From Fimadaptatus sp948467645 (GTDB taxonomy: Bacteria > Bacillota > Clostridia > Christensenellales > Aristaeellaceae): a DNA stretch of 21,062 bases. The position numbers and the translations under genes are program-made. Where the stretch lies: contig CAOKFD010000051.1 in NCBI GenBank assembly GCA_948467645.1, forward strand, positions 1 to 21,062, written 5' to 3'. Positions 14,376 through 20,927 of the stretch are shown here, piece after piece (position 1 is the first letter of the stretch; each line of letters begins with the position of its first letter). The notes beneath the pieces were generated by a model. It searched no databases. It worked only from the letters and a program-made list of their open reading frames with translations, and was not told the DNA's origin.

Positions 14376-14500
14376 GTCAAGCAGAAGCCCCGCTTCTCAC
14401 CCGCCGACTAATGCGTCAGGCCGGTTCAATAACCTACCGCACAAGCGGAAGTGTGTATTTTGAGAAGGGACGGCTGCGGCCGCCTATTTTTTTGTCATTA
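14376..14500 (+). promoter_or_regulatory. infC leader, probable L20-type attenuator
   Basis: The leader can form mutually exclusive structures. A 6-bp hairpin (agaagc 14383-14388 with gcttct 14392-14397) competes with long-range pairing of cttctca (14393-14399) to tgagaag (14461-14467). The latter lies directly against an intrinsic terminator. In Firmicutes infC-rpmI-rplT is repressed by ribosomal protein L20 acting on such a leader to favour termination; the position and architecture fit, but the L20-binding core was not matched to a covariance model. Confidence 0.65.
14468..14493 (+). terminator. Attenuator terminator upstream of infC
   Basis: The stem gg-a-cggc (14468-14474) with gccg-c-c (14479-14484), a tgcg loop and one A-C mismatch, is followed by seven T residues (14487-14493). 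It lies 23 nt before the infC start and so must be read through for the operon to be expressed. Confidence 0.7.
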
Positions 14501-14516
14501 GTGGAGGTGTAAGACT

Positions 14517-15089
14517 ATCAATAATAATGATCTTTTGATCAATGAGGAGATACGCGACAGGGAAGTGCGCGTAATCGACCAGAACGGCGAACAGATGGGC
14601 GTGATGTCCATAGGTGCCGCTCTGTCCCTCGCTGAGGAGCGTCAGCTGGATTTGGTCAAGATAGCGCCCGGCGCGCGTCCACCGGTTTGTAAGCTGATGG
14701 ATTATGGCAAATACCGGTTTGAACAATCCAAGCGTGATCGTGAGATCCGCAAAAACCAGAAGGTCATCACCATAAAGGAAGTTCACCTGTCGGCCACGAT
14801 CGACGTGCATGACATGGAGGTCAAGACCCGTCAGGCTCAGAAGTTCCTTGCGGACGGCAACAAGATAAAGGTGTCCATCCGCTTCCGCGGGCGTCAGATA
14901 ACGCACTCGGAAATCGGCCTTGAGGTCATGAATCAGTTTGCCAGCGCCATCGCCGACGTGGGCGTGGTGGAGCGCAAGCCGCTGACCGAGGGCCGCAACA
15001 TGACCATGATAGTCGCACCGCGCGACGCGGCCACTGCGGCCAAATCCGCGCGCCAGCAACCCAAGCAGGAGGCAGCGCCCGCGCAGTAA
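14517..15089 (+). CDS. infC: Translation initiation factor IF-3, AUC start
   Basis: IF-3 binds the 30S subunit and checks start-codon/initiator-tRNA pairing. The product is 190 residues with the N-terminal domain (INEEIRDREVRVIDQNGEQ), a lysine-rich linker (~60-85) and the C-terminal domain (KEVHLSATIDVHDME ... GRNMTMIVAP). A short Ala/Gln/Pro-rich tail follows. The start is assigned to ATC at 14517: GGAGG (14503-14507) is 9 nt away, and the resulting N-terminus has the same length as B. subtilis IF-3 (which starts at AUU). The later TTG at 14535 is 27 nt from the ribosome site and would remove six conserved-position residues. Noncanonical starts let IF-3 repress its own translation. Confidence 0.93.
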   Translation: MNNNDLLINEEIRDREVRVIDQNGEQMGVMSIGAALSLAEERQLDLVKIAPGARPPVCKLMDYGKYRFEQSKRDREIRKNQKVITIKEVHLSATIDVHDMEVKTRQAQKFLADGNKIKVSIRFRGRQITHSEIGLEVMNQFASAIADVGVVERKPLTEGRNMTMIVAPRDAATAAKSARQQPKQEAAPAQ

Positions 15090-15120
15090 GCGCAGCTTAA
15101 TTTACAAAAGCACCGGCGCT

Positions 15121-15146
15121 GGGGCAGGGGTGATAGTCCCCGCCCC
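15121..15146 (+). promoter_or_regulatory. Strong intercistronic hairpin, infC-rpmI
   Basis: ggggc-a-gggg (15121-15130) pairs with cccc-gcccc (15138-15146): nine G-C pairs with one bulged A. No T-run follows, so it is not a plain terminator. A second hairpin (gcggg 15159-15163 with cccgc 15171-15175) lies between it and the rpmI ribosome site. These may be processing, stability or L20-binding elements. Confidence 0.6.
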
Positions 15147-15209
15147 CATAATTGCCCGGCGGGATGATCACCCGCTGCGTAAGCCAAAATCTGAGAGGAG
15201 GAACCAACC

Positions 15210-15407
15210 GTGCCCAAGCAAAAAACACATCGCGGTGCCGCCAAGCGCCTGTCGCTCACCAAGAACGGTAAGGTAAAGCGCGCTCAGGCATATAAGAGCC
15301 ATATCCTGACCAAGAAGCCCACCAAGCGTACCCGTAACCTGCGCAAGACTGCGTATGTTGCCGACGCAATGGCCAAGATGGTCAAGAAGCTCATACCGTA
15401 CAAGTAA
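15210..15407 (+). CDS. rpmI: Ribosomal protein L35
   Basis: Large-subunit ribosomal protein bL35, 65 residues, the normal length. It is strongly basic, with the family start PKQKTHRGAAKR and the KSHILTKKPTKRTRNLRK core (residues ~29-46). It starts at GTG (15210), with AGGAGG 8 nt upstream (15196-15201). It lies between infC and rplT, the near-universal bacterial order, and is separated from each by a hairpin. Confidence 0.97.
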   Translation: MPKQKTHRGAAKRLSLTKNGKVKRAQAYKSHILTKKPTKRTRNLRKTAYVADAMAKMVKKLIPYK

Positions 15408-15424
15408 GCTGAATCATTCCGTAG

Positions 15425-15443
15425 GCGGCCTAAGCCTGGCCGC
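15425..15443 (+). promoter_or_regulatory. Intercistronic hairpin, rpmI-rplT
   Basis: gcggcc (15425-15430) pairs perfectly with ggccgc (15438-15443) around a 7-nt loop, 14 nt upstream of the rplT Shine-Dalgarno. It could tune rplT translation or be part of the L20 feedback target. No T-run follows. Confidence 0.5.
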
Positions 15444-15471
15444 AGAGCGATAAAAATGGAGGCGTAAATTA

Positions 15472-15828
15472 ATGGCTAGAGTTAAGAGGGCTGTTAATGC
15501 CCATAAGAAGCGCAGGAAGGCGCTGAAGCTGGCTAAGGGTTACTTTGGCGCCAAGAGCAAGCAGTATCGTGCGGCGTCCGAGCAGGTTCGTCGTTCGCTG
15601 CGCTATGCGTACATTGGCCGCAAGCTGCGCAAGAGGGATTTCCGCAAGCTGTGGATCGCGCGTATCAACGCGGGCGTTCGCGCTTACGACATGAGCTACT
15701 CCCGCTTCATCAACGGTCTGAAGGTCGCCGGTGTGGAGATCAACCGCAAGGTTCTGTCCGATCTGGCCATCTCGGATCCCGCCGCTTTCAAGCAGCTGGT
15801 TGATGTGGCTAAGGAAGCCGTTAAGTAA
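15472..15828 (+). CDS. rplT: Ribosomal protein L20
   Basis: Early-assembly 23S rRNA-binding protein bL20, and the likely autoregulator of this operon. It is 118 residues, the standard length, starting MARVKRAVNAHKKRRK and with the conserved RKLRKRDFRKLWIARINA segment (~50-67) and SYSRFINGLK (~75-84). GGAGG (15458-15462) lies 9 nt before the ATG. Isoleucine is written ATC throughout here, unlike the ATA-rich genes upstream, consistent with high-expression codon bias. It is last in the operon, followed at once by a strong terminator. Confidence 0.98.
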   Translation: MARVKRAVNAHKKRRKALKLAKGYFGAKSKQYRAASEQVRRSLRYAYIGRKLRKRDFRKLWIARINAGVRAYDMSYSRFINGLKVAGVEINRKVLSDLAISDPAAFKQLVDVAKEAVK

Positions 15829-15832
15829 TATC

Positions 15833-15866
15833 ATTCCCCTTCGGACGCGTCCGGAGGGGAATTTTT
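15833..15866 (+). terminator. Intrinsic terminator of infC-rpmI-rplT
   Basis: attccccttcggac (15833-15846) pairs with gtccggaggggaat (15849-15862), with one G-U pair, and runs into TTTTT at 15862-15866. It begins 5 nt after the rplT stop codon. Confidence 0.92.
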
Positions 15867-15878
15867 GCGCCCATTTTT

Positions 15879-16037
15879 GAGTGTGTCTCAAAAATTTCTG
15901 AGTACGCAATTTCGGGAGTCGCTGCGCCATTTCTGCGTCACAAGGCTCGATTTAGCGCTGCTAAACCGTCTGGTTTCTTCCTTGAACTGACGCAAAATCC
16001 ACTTGGGTCTGCGAATTGTTCCGCTTGAAACACACTC
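15879..16037. mobile_element. Foldback MITE-like element, copy 2
   Basis: A 159-bp relative of the element at 10602-10761. The left end is GAGTGTGTCTCAAAAA; the right end reads GAGTGTGTTTCAA on the minus strand, so the right arm has diverged. TA flanks the right end (16038-16039), but the left flank is TT. Shared blocks with copy 1 include cgcaatttcgg, gccatttctgcgtca, tagcgctgcta and ccttgaactgacg. It lies 12 nt past the rplT terminator, in a convergent junction like copy 1. Confidence 0.78.
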
Positions 16038-16226
16038 TAGGAGGGCGCACAAGTTAAACGGCTCATCAAGAAAGGCTGAGGAACACACATAAATCGGCGA
16101 GCTAAACTCTGGGCGGCAGGTTGGTGACTTCCATTCACTGCCGTATCAGTTTGCGGCGCAGCCGTGCCGCACGCTGAAATGGCCTACGCCAAAGTCCCAC
16201 AGCTTTCCGTAAAGAATCAAATTAAA
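16038..16226. other. Unexplained intergenic stretch with two hairpins
   Basis: No credible gene was found. A hairpin of cggcag (16114-16119) with ctgccg (16138-16143) and another of tgcggc (16152-16157) with gccgca (16166-16171) lie close together. No promoter was recognised on either strand. It may be the 3' end of the kinase transcript, an unrecognised small RNA, or decayed sequence. Confidence 0.4.
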
Positions 16227-16285
16227 CGCCCGCCGCGAAAGGTCGGCGCTGAATCAGCCGATGCCTTTCGCGGCGGGCGCGTTTT
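16227..16285. terminator. Long bidirectional hairpin terminator after the kinase gene
   Basis: A 16-bp perfect stem (cgcccgccgcgaaagg at 16227-16242 with cctttcgcggcgggcg at 16264-16279) continues inward with tcggc/gccga past a 2-nt bulge. On the minus strand it is followed by TTTAATTTG; on the plus strand by CGTTTTG. It most likely ends the solute-binding-protein/kinase transcript, 43 nt past the kinase stop codon. Confidence 0.8.
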
Positions 16286-16327
16286 GCGCGCTATTGCGCG
16301 GCGCGTGGGGCGGCCAGGGCGCGCCGC

Positions 16328-18943
16328 TTATTTATTGTATGCTTTTTTACCCCCCCCCGAATTTTTGGCGGCCAGTATGTTTTTAAGCGTTCTTTCCAGC
16401 AATTCTATATCCAGAGGCTTGGCTATGTGGGCGTCCATGCCCGCGTCCAGGCACATTTGCACGTCGGTGCTGAACGCATTGGCGGTCATCGCGATTATCG
16501 GTATGGTTCTGCCCAGCGGGTTGGCGCCGCTGCGCAAGGCCCTCGTCGCCTCCAGACCGTTCATTACGGGCATCTGCACATCCATTAAAATCGCGTCGTA
16601 ATCGCCCGGCTTTACGCCCACGAATGCATCGACCAGTTCCGCGCCGTTTTTGTATATAACGCAGGACGCGCCATGCATGTCCATCAGCGCCTCCAGTATC
16701 TCCGCGTTCATGCTGTTGTCCTCGGCGCACAGGAACCTCATGCCCTTAATGCCCTCGGCGTCCTCGGCATTGGACGGCTTAAATTCGCACAGCGCCTGAT
16801 CGACCATGCGGGCGAAGTTGGTGAAAAAGAAGGGGCGCGCGATTACGCCGTCCGCGCCGCTGCGCGCAAATATGTCGCGCACATTCTCGGAATCGATATA
16901 GCCGCAGCAGAAAATCAGCGGCGCGTGCGCCGCGCGCCTGCGCAGCTCGGCCACCGCGCCGGGCAGCTCGTCGTCGCCTTCAAAGCCGCAAAGCAGTATC
17001 GCATCCGGGGCGCACCCGTCCAAAGCCGCGTATGCCGCCGCGAGCGTGTCCACCGTCTTTAGGCATACCCCGCTTTCCTTAAACGCAGCGCGCACGTTGC
17101 GCGCCAGCTGTTCTTCCGCCGTGATTAGCAGCACGCTGCCAATACTCGTTTCGTAATTGGCGTTCGGGTCGATTGCAAAGCGCAATATCAGGTCAAACGT
17201 GCTGCCCTTGCCCAATTCGCTTTGCACGCTTATGCTGCCGCCGTTCATGTCAACTATGTTCCGCGTAATCGCCATACCCAGACCCGTGCCCTGAATCTTG
17301 TTTGTGGTAGAGTTTTCCATGCGTGTAAACGGCTCGAATATGTGCTTTACAAATTCGGGCGTCATGCCGTAGCCGTTGTCGGACACGGCGATGTGGAATT
17401 TGGCCCAACCCGGCGCGTCGCCGGGCAGTTCAGTAAGGCACAGCTCTATACTGCCGCCGTTGGGCGTATACTTTACCGCATTGGAGAGCAGGTTTATGAA
17501 CACCTGCCTCAACCGCACGCTGTCGCATATCAGCATTTCATGCGATACTTCGTTTACGCGGATTGTGAACGTCTGGCTGCGCTCCTGCGCATATGTGCGG
17601 ACTATGCTGTCCACCTGAGCCACCTGCTCGGCCATGTTGATGGGTTCCCGGTTCAGCTTAACCTCGCCGGACTCTATGCGGCTCATGTCCAGTATGTCGT
17701 TTATAAGCCCCAGCAGGTGACCGCTGGACGCCTGCACCTTGCGGATATAGGATTTCATCTTTTCCGGGTCGCCGCGCTCGTGCTCCATCAGATGGGTTAT
17801 GCCCACTATGGCGTTCATGGGCGTGCGTATGTCGTGCGACATATTGGCCAGGAATTCGGTCTTGGCGTGGTTTGCGCGATCGGCGGCCTGAACCGCCTGC
17901 TCCAGCTTTTCGTTTATATGCGCCAGATTTTCGCTGTTGCGGCGCTCCTGCGCAATCGCGCTCTTCTGCTGCGCGCGCAGCAGTATGAAAATGACCGCGA
18001 CCGTAACGCCCGCCATAGCCAGCGCGAATATCAGCATGATCCACGTAACGATATTTACCAGCCGGACGGTATTTGTCGCAACGTATTCGGACGGCACGAG
18101 AAACAGTATCGTCCACTCCGCGTAATCCAGCTTTTTCAGCCCGTAGTAATACTCGGTGCCGTTTAACACGACGTTGGAGTACGCGCTGCCCGTGCTTTTA
18201 AGCTTTTCCAAGGTCTGGTCAAAGCTGTTGCCGTGCAGGTAGTCCATATTCAGCAGCGCGCTGTACACGTTATAGCCCTGGATCAGTTCGGTTCTGTCGC
18301 TGTTTAAGAGCTTCAGCCCGTCGTTATCGATTATGTATACCACGTTATTATCGTCGTATGCGTCGCAGTCCAGATACTTATTCAGCTGCTCCATGCGCTG
18401 CATGATTCCATAGTATATTATATTCACCGCGCCGCCGTTTGCGTTATAGACCGTAATCGGCTCGTCCAGCCGGTAAAGGCAAACCATGTTGCTCTCTTTT
18501 GTGGTCATGGTGTTGGTCACATAGTTTACCTGCGCCGGGTCGTCCTCCAGATAGGCGACGTCGTGCAGCAGCCCGCACGGGCCGCTCTCCATGTAATACT
18601 TGCCGGTGCTGTCCACGGCAATCGGATGCACCTGCCGGTTCTCCATCTCGCCGATCCGGCTCTGCTCCTGCATAAAGGCATACAGCCCGTCCAATGTATC
18701 GGGCGCGCCTATTTTAAGCGCGTTGCCCTCGGCGCGCGCTTCCAGCAGGCGGCTCTCGACCACGTCGTTCAGTCCGGAAAAGAGCTGCTTTGTGACTTCC
18801 TCCATCTGTTTCAGCCGTTCTCTGTACAAAATATCATTCATATAATATTTGTAAAAGCCAAAGAAAGCGGTAAGGCAAACGAGGATCAGCGCAATAAATC
18901 CCCCTATGCTCCATGCCAGCCTGATACGGTTCTTATAATGCAT
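16328..18943 (-). CDS. Hybrid sensor histidine kinase with two receiver domains
   Basis: Membrane-bound kinase, 871 residues from the ATG at 18943 (GGGAG is 9-10 nt away; the GTG at 18949 is too close to it). TM1 ~10-33, an extracellular dCache-like sensor ~35-285, TM2 ~297-323, then a short coiled linker. HisKA has phospho-acceptor His370 in NMSHDIRTPMN. The ATPase domain has the N-box at Asn488, DNGYG at 522-526 and GTGLGMA at 552-558. Receiver 1 (~602-720) looks inactive: the expected Asp is Cys652 (AILLCGF). Receiver 2 (~737-858) is intact, with Asp788 in AILMDVQMP, an acidic pair in AEDN and Lys842. No output domain follows, so a phosphotransfer partner elsewhere is expected. It begins 26 nt after the solute-binding-protein gene. 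Confidence 0.93.
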   Translation of the reverse strand: MHYKNRIRLAWSIGGFIALILVCLTAFFGFYKYYMNDILYRERLKQMEEVTKQLFSGLNDVVESRLLEARAEGNALKIGAPDTLDGLYAFMQEQSRIGEMENRQVHPIAVDSTGKYYMESGPCGLLHDVAYLEDDPAQVNYVTNTMTTKESNMVCLYRLDEPITVYNANGGAVNIIYYGIMQRMEQLNKYLDCDAYDDNNVVYIIDNDGLKLLNSDRTELIQGYNVYSALLNMDYLHGNSFDQTLEKLKSTGSAYSNVVLNGTEYYYGLKKLDYAEWTILFLVPSEYVATNTVRLVNIVTWIMLIFALAMAGVTVAVIFILLRAQQKSAIAQERRNSENLAHINEKLEQAVQAADRANHAKTEFLANMSHDIRTPMNAIVGITHLMEHERGDPEKMKSYIRKVQASSGHLLGLINDILDMSRIESGEVKLNREPINMAEQVAQVDSIVRTYAQERSQTFTIRVNEVSHEMLICDSVRLRQVFINLLSNAVKYTPNGGSIELCLTELPGDAPGWAKFHIAVSDNGYGMTPEFVKHIFEPFTRMENSTTNKIQGTGLGMAITRNIVDMNGGSISVQSELGKGSTFDLILRFAIDPNANYETSIGSVLLITAEEQLARNVRAAFKESGVCLKTVDTLAAAYAALDGCAPDAILLCGFEGDDELPGAVAELRRRAAHAPLIFCCGYIDSENVRDIFARSGADGVIARPFFFTNFARMVDQALCEFKPSNAEDAEGIKGMRFLCAEDNSMNAEILEALMDMHGASCVIYKNGAELVDAFVGVKPGDYDAILMDVQMPVMNGLEATRALRSGANPLGRTIPIIAMTANAFSTDVQMCLDAGMDAHIAKPLDIELLERTLKNILAAKNSGGGKKAYNK

Positions 18944-18969
18944 TCCCACTATCTCCCTGCAAATGCGCT

Positions 18970-20748
18970 TTACTTCCAGTCAATATCCTTTGCGGAGAAG
19001 GTATCGAACCGGCTGAAATACTCCTTTGCCGCGTCCATTCCGACTATGCCGGAATCCTGAATGTTGCCCTCCCGCTTTACCTCGTCCGTCGCGCCGCAGA
19101 TTGCGACCTTATACGTACTGTCGTCCTCCAGCGCGAAGCCCTCGGGCGCGGACATCACATAAGGGTACGTTTCGCCCGTGCCGTATTTGTCATATCCGCT
19201 TTCCATAAGCTCCCTTATGCGCGCGCCCGTCAGCGTGACGGTCTTTATCGTGCCGTTCCATCCGGTGGGGAATACGACCGTTATGGTATAATCCGTTACG
19301 CGGTACGGCACGAGGAAGCCGCTTACTCCGTCGTTATTATGCTCGCCCGGCGCGCCGGCGATATATCGGTTGAGCGATACCAGCGCCAGATCCGCGCCGG
19401 TCGCCTCGCCAAAGCAGGTTCCCACCAGCCGGGCGCAGTCCGCCTGGTCGATTTTCTCCGTTATGGTGGTAAATGTCTCCGGGGCGTCGTTGACTATGGC
19501 CGCCTGCCCCTCGTCGAATCCGGCTATTACATAGTCCAGCGTGCTTTCGCCCTGCATGAACGAAAACATGCGGCTGCCAACGTCCGCGAGCACGTTTTCC
19601 CAGCCCGAATAGAGCATGGGCGCGGTATAGCCGACATCTATCTCGTCCTTTATGTTATAATAATAGTTGTCCTCGGAGATTTCGTAATCCTTTAAGGGCA
19701 GCAGGCTCGAATTCTGCCTGTCTCTGCCCATAAGCGCGTTCATGCCCTCCTGCGTGGAGAATACGTCCAGTACGTGCAGCGCGTCCTCCAGCTTCTGCTC
19801 GTTTCCGGCCTCGCCCAGCTTTTTGTTAAGTCCGTAATACCGCGCGGTCTGCAATACATACGTGTTCTGGTCGCCGTTTTCGGACAGGTACGGCATAAGT
19901 TTAAATGTATGCTCCGAATCCGCGTCTGCGATTCCGTTCGACGAACCCAGCATGAACAGCGTATCGCCCTGCGCCATGCGTTCGCGCGTCTTTTCGTCGT
20001 CATACGGGTCGCCGTCGCCGTTTAGCATACCCACGTCGCGCCATCTTTGCAGCATCGCCATGCAGTCCAGCATCTCCTGCGAGCCGGACAGAGAGACTTT
20101 GCCGCTTAGGAAATCCGCCTGCCACTTGCGGCCGGACAGCGTGCTCAGGTAGCCGGTATCGGCTATATTGCACAGGTACTGGAAGCCGTATCCGGGGTAC
20201 TGTATCTGGTTAAGGCACAGGTTGTACCCGGCCTCCTTTACCTTGGGCGCCAGCTCCTCCAGTTCCTTAAACGACGTCGGCAGCGTCCAGCCGTTTTCCT
20301 CCAGCAGGGTTGCGTTGTACGTAATGCCTATGCAGCTGTAAAAAAACGGCAGCAGGTATATCGCGCCCTCGTCCGATATTTCGCGTATGCGGGCCTGCGC
20401 ATATTTATCGGTAAACGCATAGCCCGAAAGGTCGAGCAGCCGGTCGCTCAGATCCTCCCGCTGGGGCGAGTAATACGTCTTCATGTATATATCGGTCATT
20501 TCGTCCGCCGCCAGCATTTCGTTTAGAAATTCCGTGGTGTTAGTGCCGTTGTACGCGACAAATTGCAGGTCGATCTCGGGGTACTTTTCATGCAGCAGGC
20601 TGAGGAATTCATCCCCGCTCTGATAGGCGATGACCATTGTGATGGGCTCGTGCGCGGAAGAATCCGCGGCGGCGGGCAGGCCGCTTGTCGCCATACAGGC
20701 GAGCGCGGCGGCAAGGCTGATTATGCGTTTTGCACTTCTGATGTTCAT
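18970..20748 (-). CDS. Secreted solute-binding protein with 5'-nucleotidase C-like region
   Basis: Extracellular protein, 592 residues from the ATG at 20748 (AAGGAG 8 nt upstream; an in-frame codon at 20790 lacks a ribosome site). Signal peptide: MNIRSAKR, hydrophobic ~9-24, then AAA|D as a possible signal-peptidase site at 28/29. Cys18 sits in ALAC, a poor lipobox. Residues ~35-400 read as a type 1 ABC solute-binding protein (PFFYSCIGITYNATLLEENG; GDTLFMLGSSNG). Residues ~446-553 resemble the 5'-nucleotidase C-terminal domain: GEATGADLALVS, then TVTLTGARIRELMESG and TYKVAIC, without the metallophosphatase domain that normally precedes it. No permease or ATPase gene adjoins; the hybrid kinase follows, suggesting a sensory co-receptor. 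Ligand unknown. Confidence 0.85.
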   Translation of the reverse strand: MNIRSAKRIISLAAALACMATSGLPAAADSSAHEPITMVIAYQSGDEFLSLLHEKYPEIDLQFVAYNGTNTTEFLNEMLAADEMTDIYMKTYYSPQREDLSDRLLDLSGYAFTDKYAQARIREISDEGAIYLLPFFYSCIGITYNATLLEENGWTLPTSFKELEELAPKVKEAGYNLCLNQIQYPGYGFQYLCNIADTGYLSTLSGRKWQADFLSGKVSLSGSQEMLDCMAMLQRWRDVGMLNGDGDPYDDEKTRERMAQGDTLFMLGSSNGIADADSEHTFKLMPYLSENGDQNTYVLQTARYYGLNKKLGEAGNEQKLEDALHVLDVFSTQEGMNALMGRDRQNSSLLPLKDYEISEDNYYYNIKDEIDVGYTAPMLYSGWENVLADVGSRMFSFMQGESTLDYVIAGFDEGQAAIVNDAPETFTTITEKIDQADCARLVGTCFGEATGADLALVSLNRYIAGAPGEHNNDGVSGFLVPYRVTDYTITVVFPTGWNGTIKTVTLTGARIRELMESGYDKYGTGETYPYVMSAPEGFALEDDSTYKVAICGATDEVKREGNIQDSGIVGMDAAKEYFSRFDTFSAKDIDWK

Positions 20749-20861
20749 TGCGCTGTCTCCTTCTGTTCGTTTCAAAAGAACGGGAAGCAAAATCTGGCGC
20801 GCTAAAGAGCGGCGCTTGCGTCGGGCCGAAGTGCATTGTCAGGTTCTTCTTCCAGTGCCCC

Positions 20862-20891
20862 GTGTAAACCCAAAATGCCATACTTTTACAC
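20862..20891. promoter_or_regulatory. Inverted repeat at the transcription start
   Basis: gtgtaaa (20862-20868) and tttacac (20885-20891) are perfect 7-bp arms with 16 nt between. They lie just downstream of the promoter -10 for the solute-binding-protein/kinase operon, at the predicted start site. It could be a repressor operator or a hairpin at the extreme 5' end of the mRNA. Confidence 0.45.
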
Positions 20892-20898
20892 TTAAATC

Positions 20899-20927
20899 AT
20901 TATAGCAGAGCGTGCTGCATTTTTCAA
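20899..20927 (-). promoter_or_regulatory. SigA promoter of the binding-protein/kinase operon
   Basis: On the minus strand: TTGAAA (20922-20927), 17-nt spacer, TATAAT (20899-20904) with an extended -10 TGC before it. Predicted start is near 20892, giving a ~144-nt leader before the ATG at 20748. Confidence 0.85.

Noticed and set aside
14376..14516. T-box riboswitch, or tRNA-like T-arm (ggttcaataacc), in the infC leader
   Set aside because: No T-box antiterminator core is present, and the T-arm-like loop is not closed by a proper 5-bp stem or followed by an acceptor.
14535..15089. infC beginning at the TTG at 14535
   Set aside because: It lies 27 nt from the only Shine-Dalgarno and would cut off the N-terminal residues that align with other IF-3 proteins.
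15888..16088. Minus-strand ORF of 66 aa running through foldback copy 2
   Set aside because: It is made of the element's own sequence and its equivalent frame is not kept in copy 1, so it is not a gene.
20609..20881. Minus-strand ORF of 90 aa starting MAFWVYTGHWKKN in the leader of the binding-protein gene
   Set aside because: No Shine-Dalgarno, and it overlaps the real start of the binding-protein gene in another frame. A leader peptide from this ATG cannot be excluded but is unsupported.
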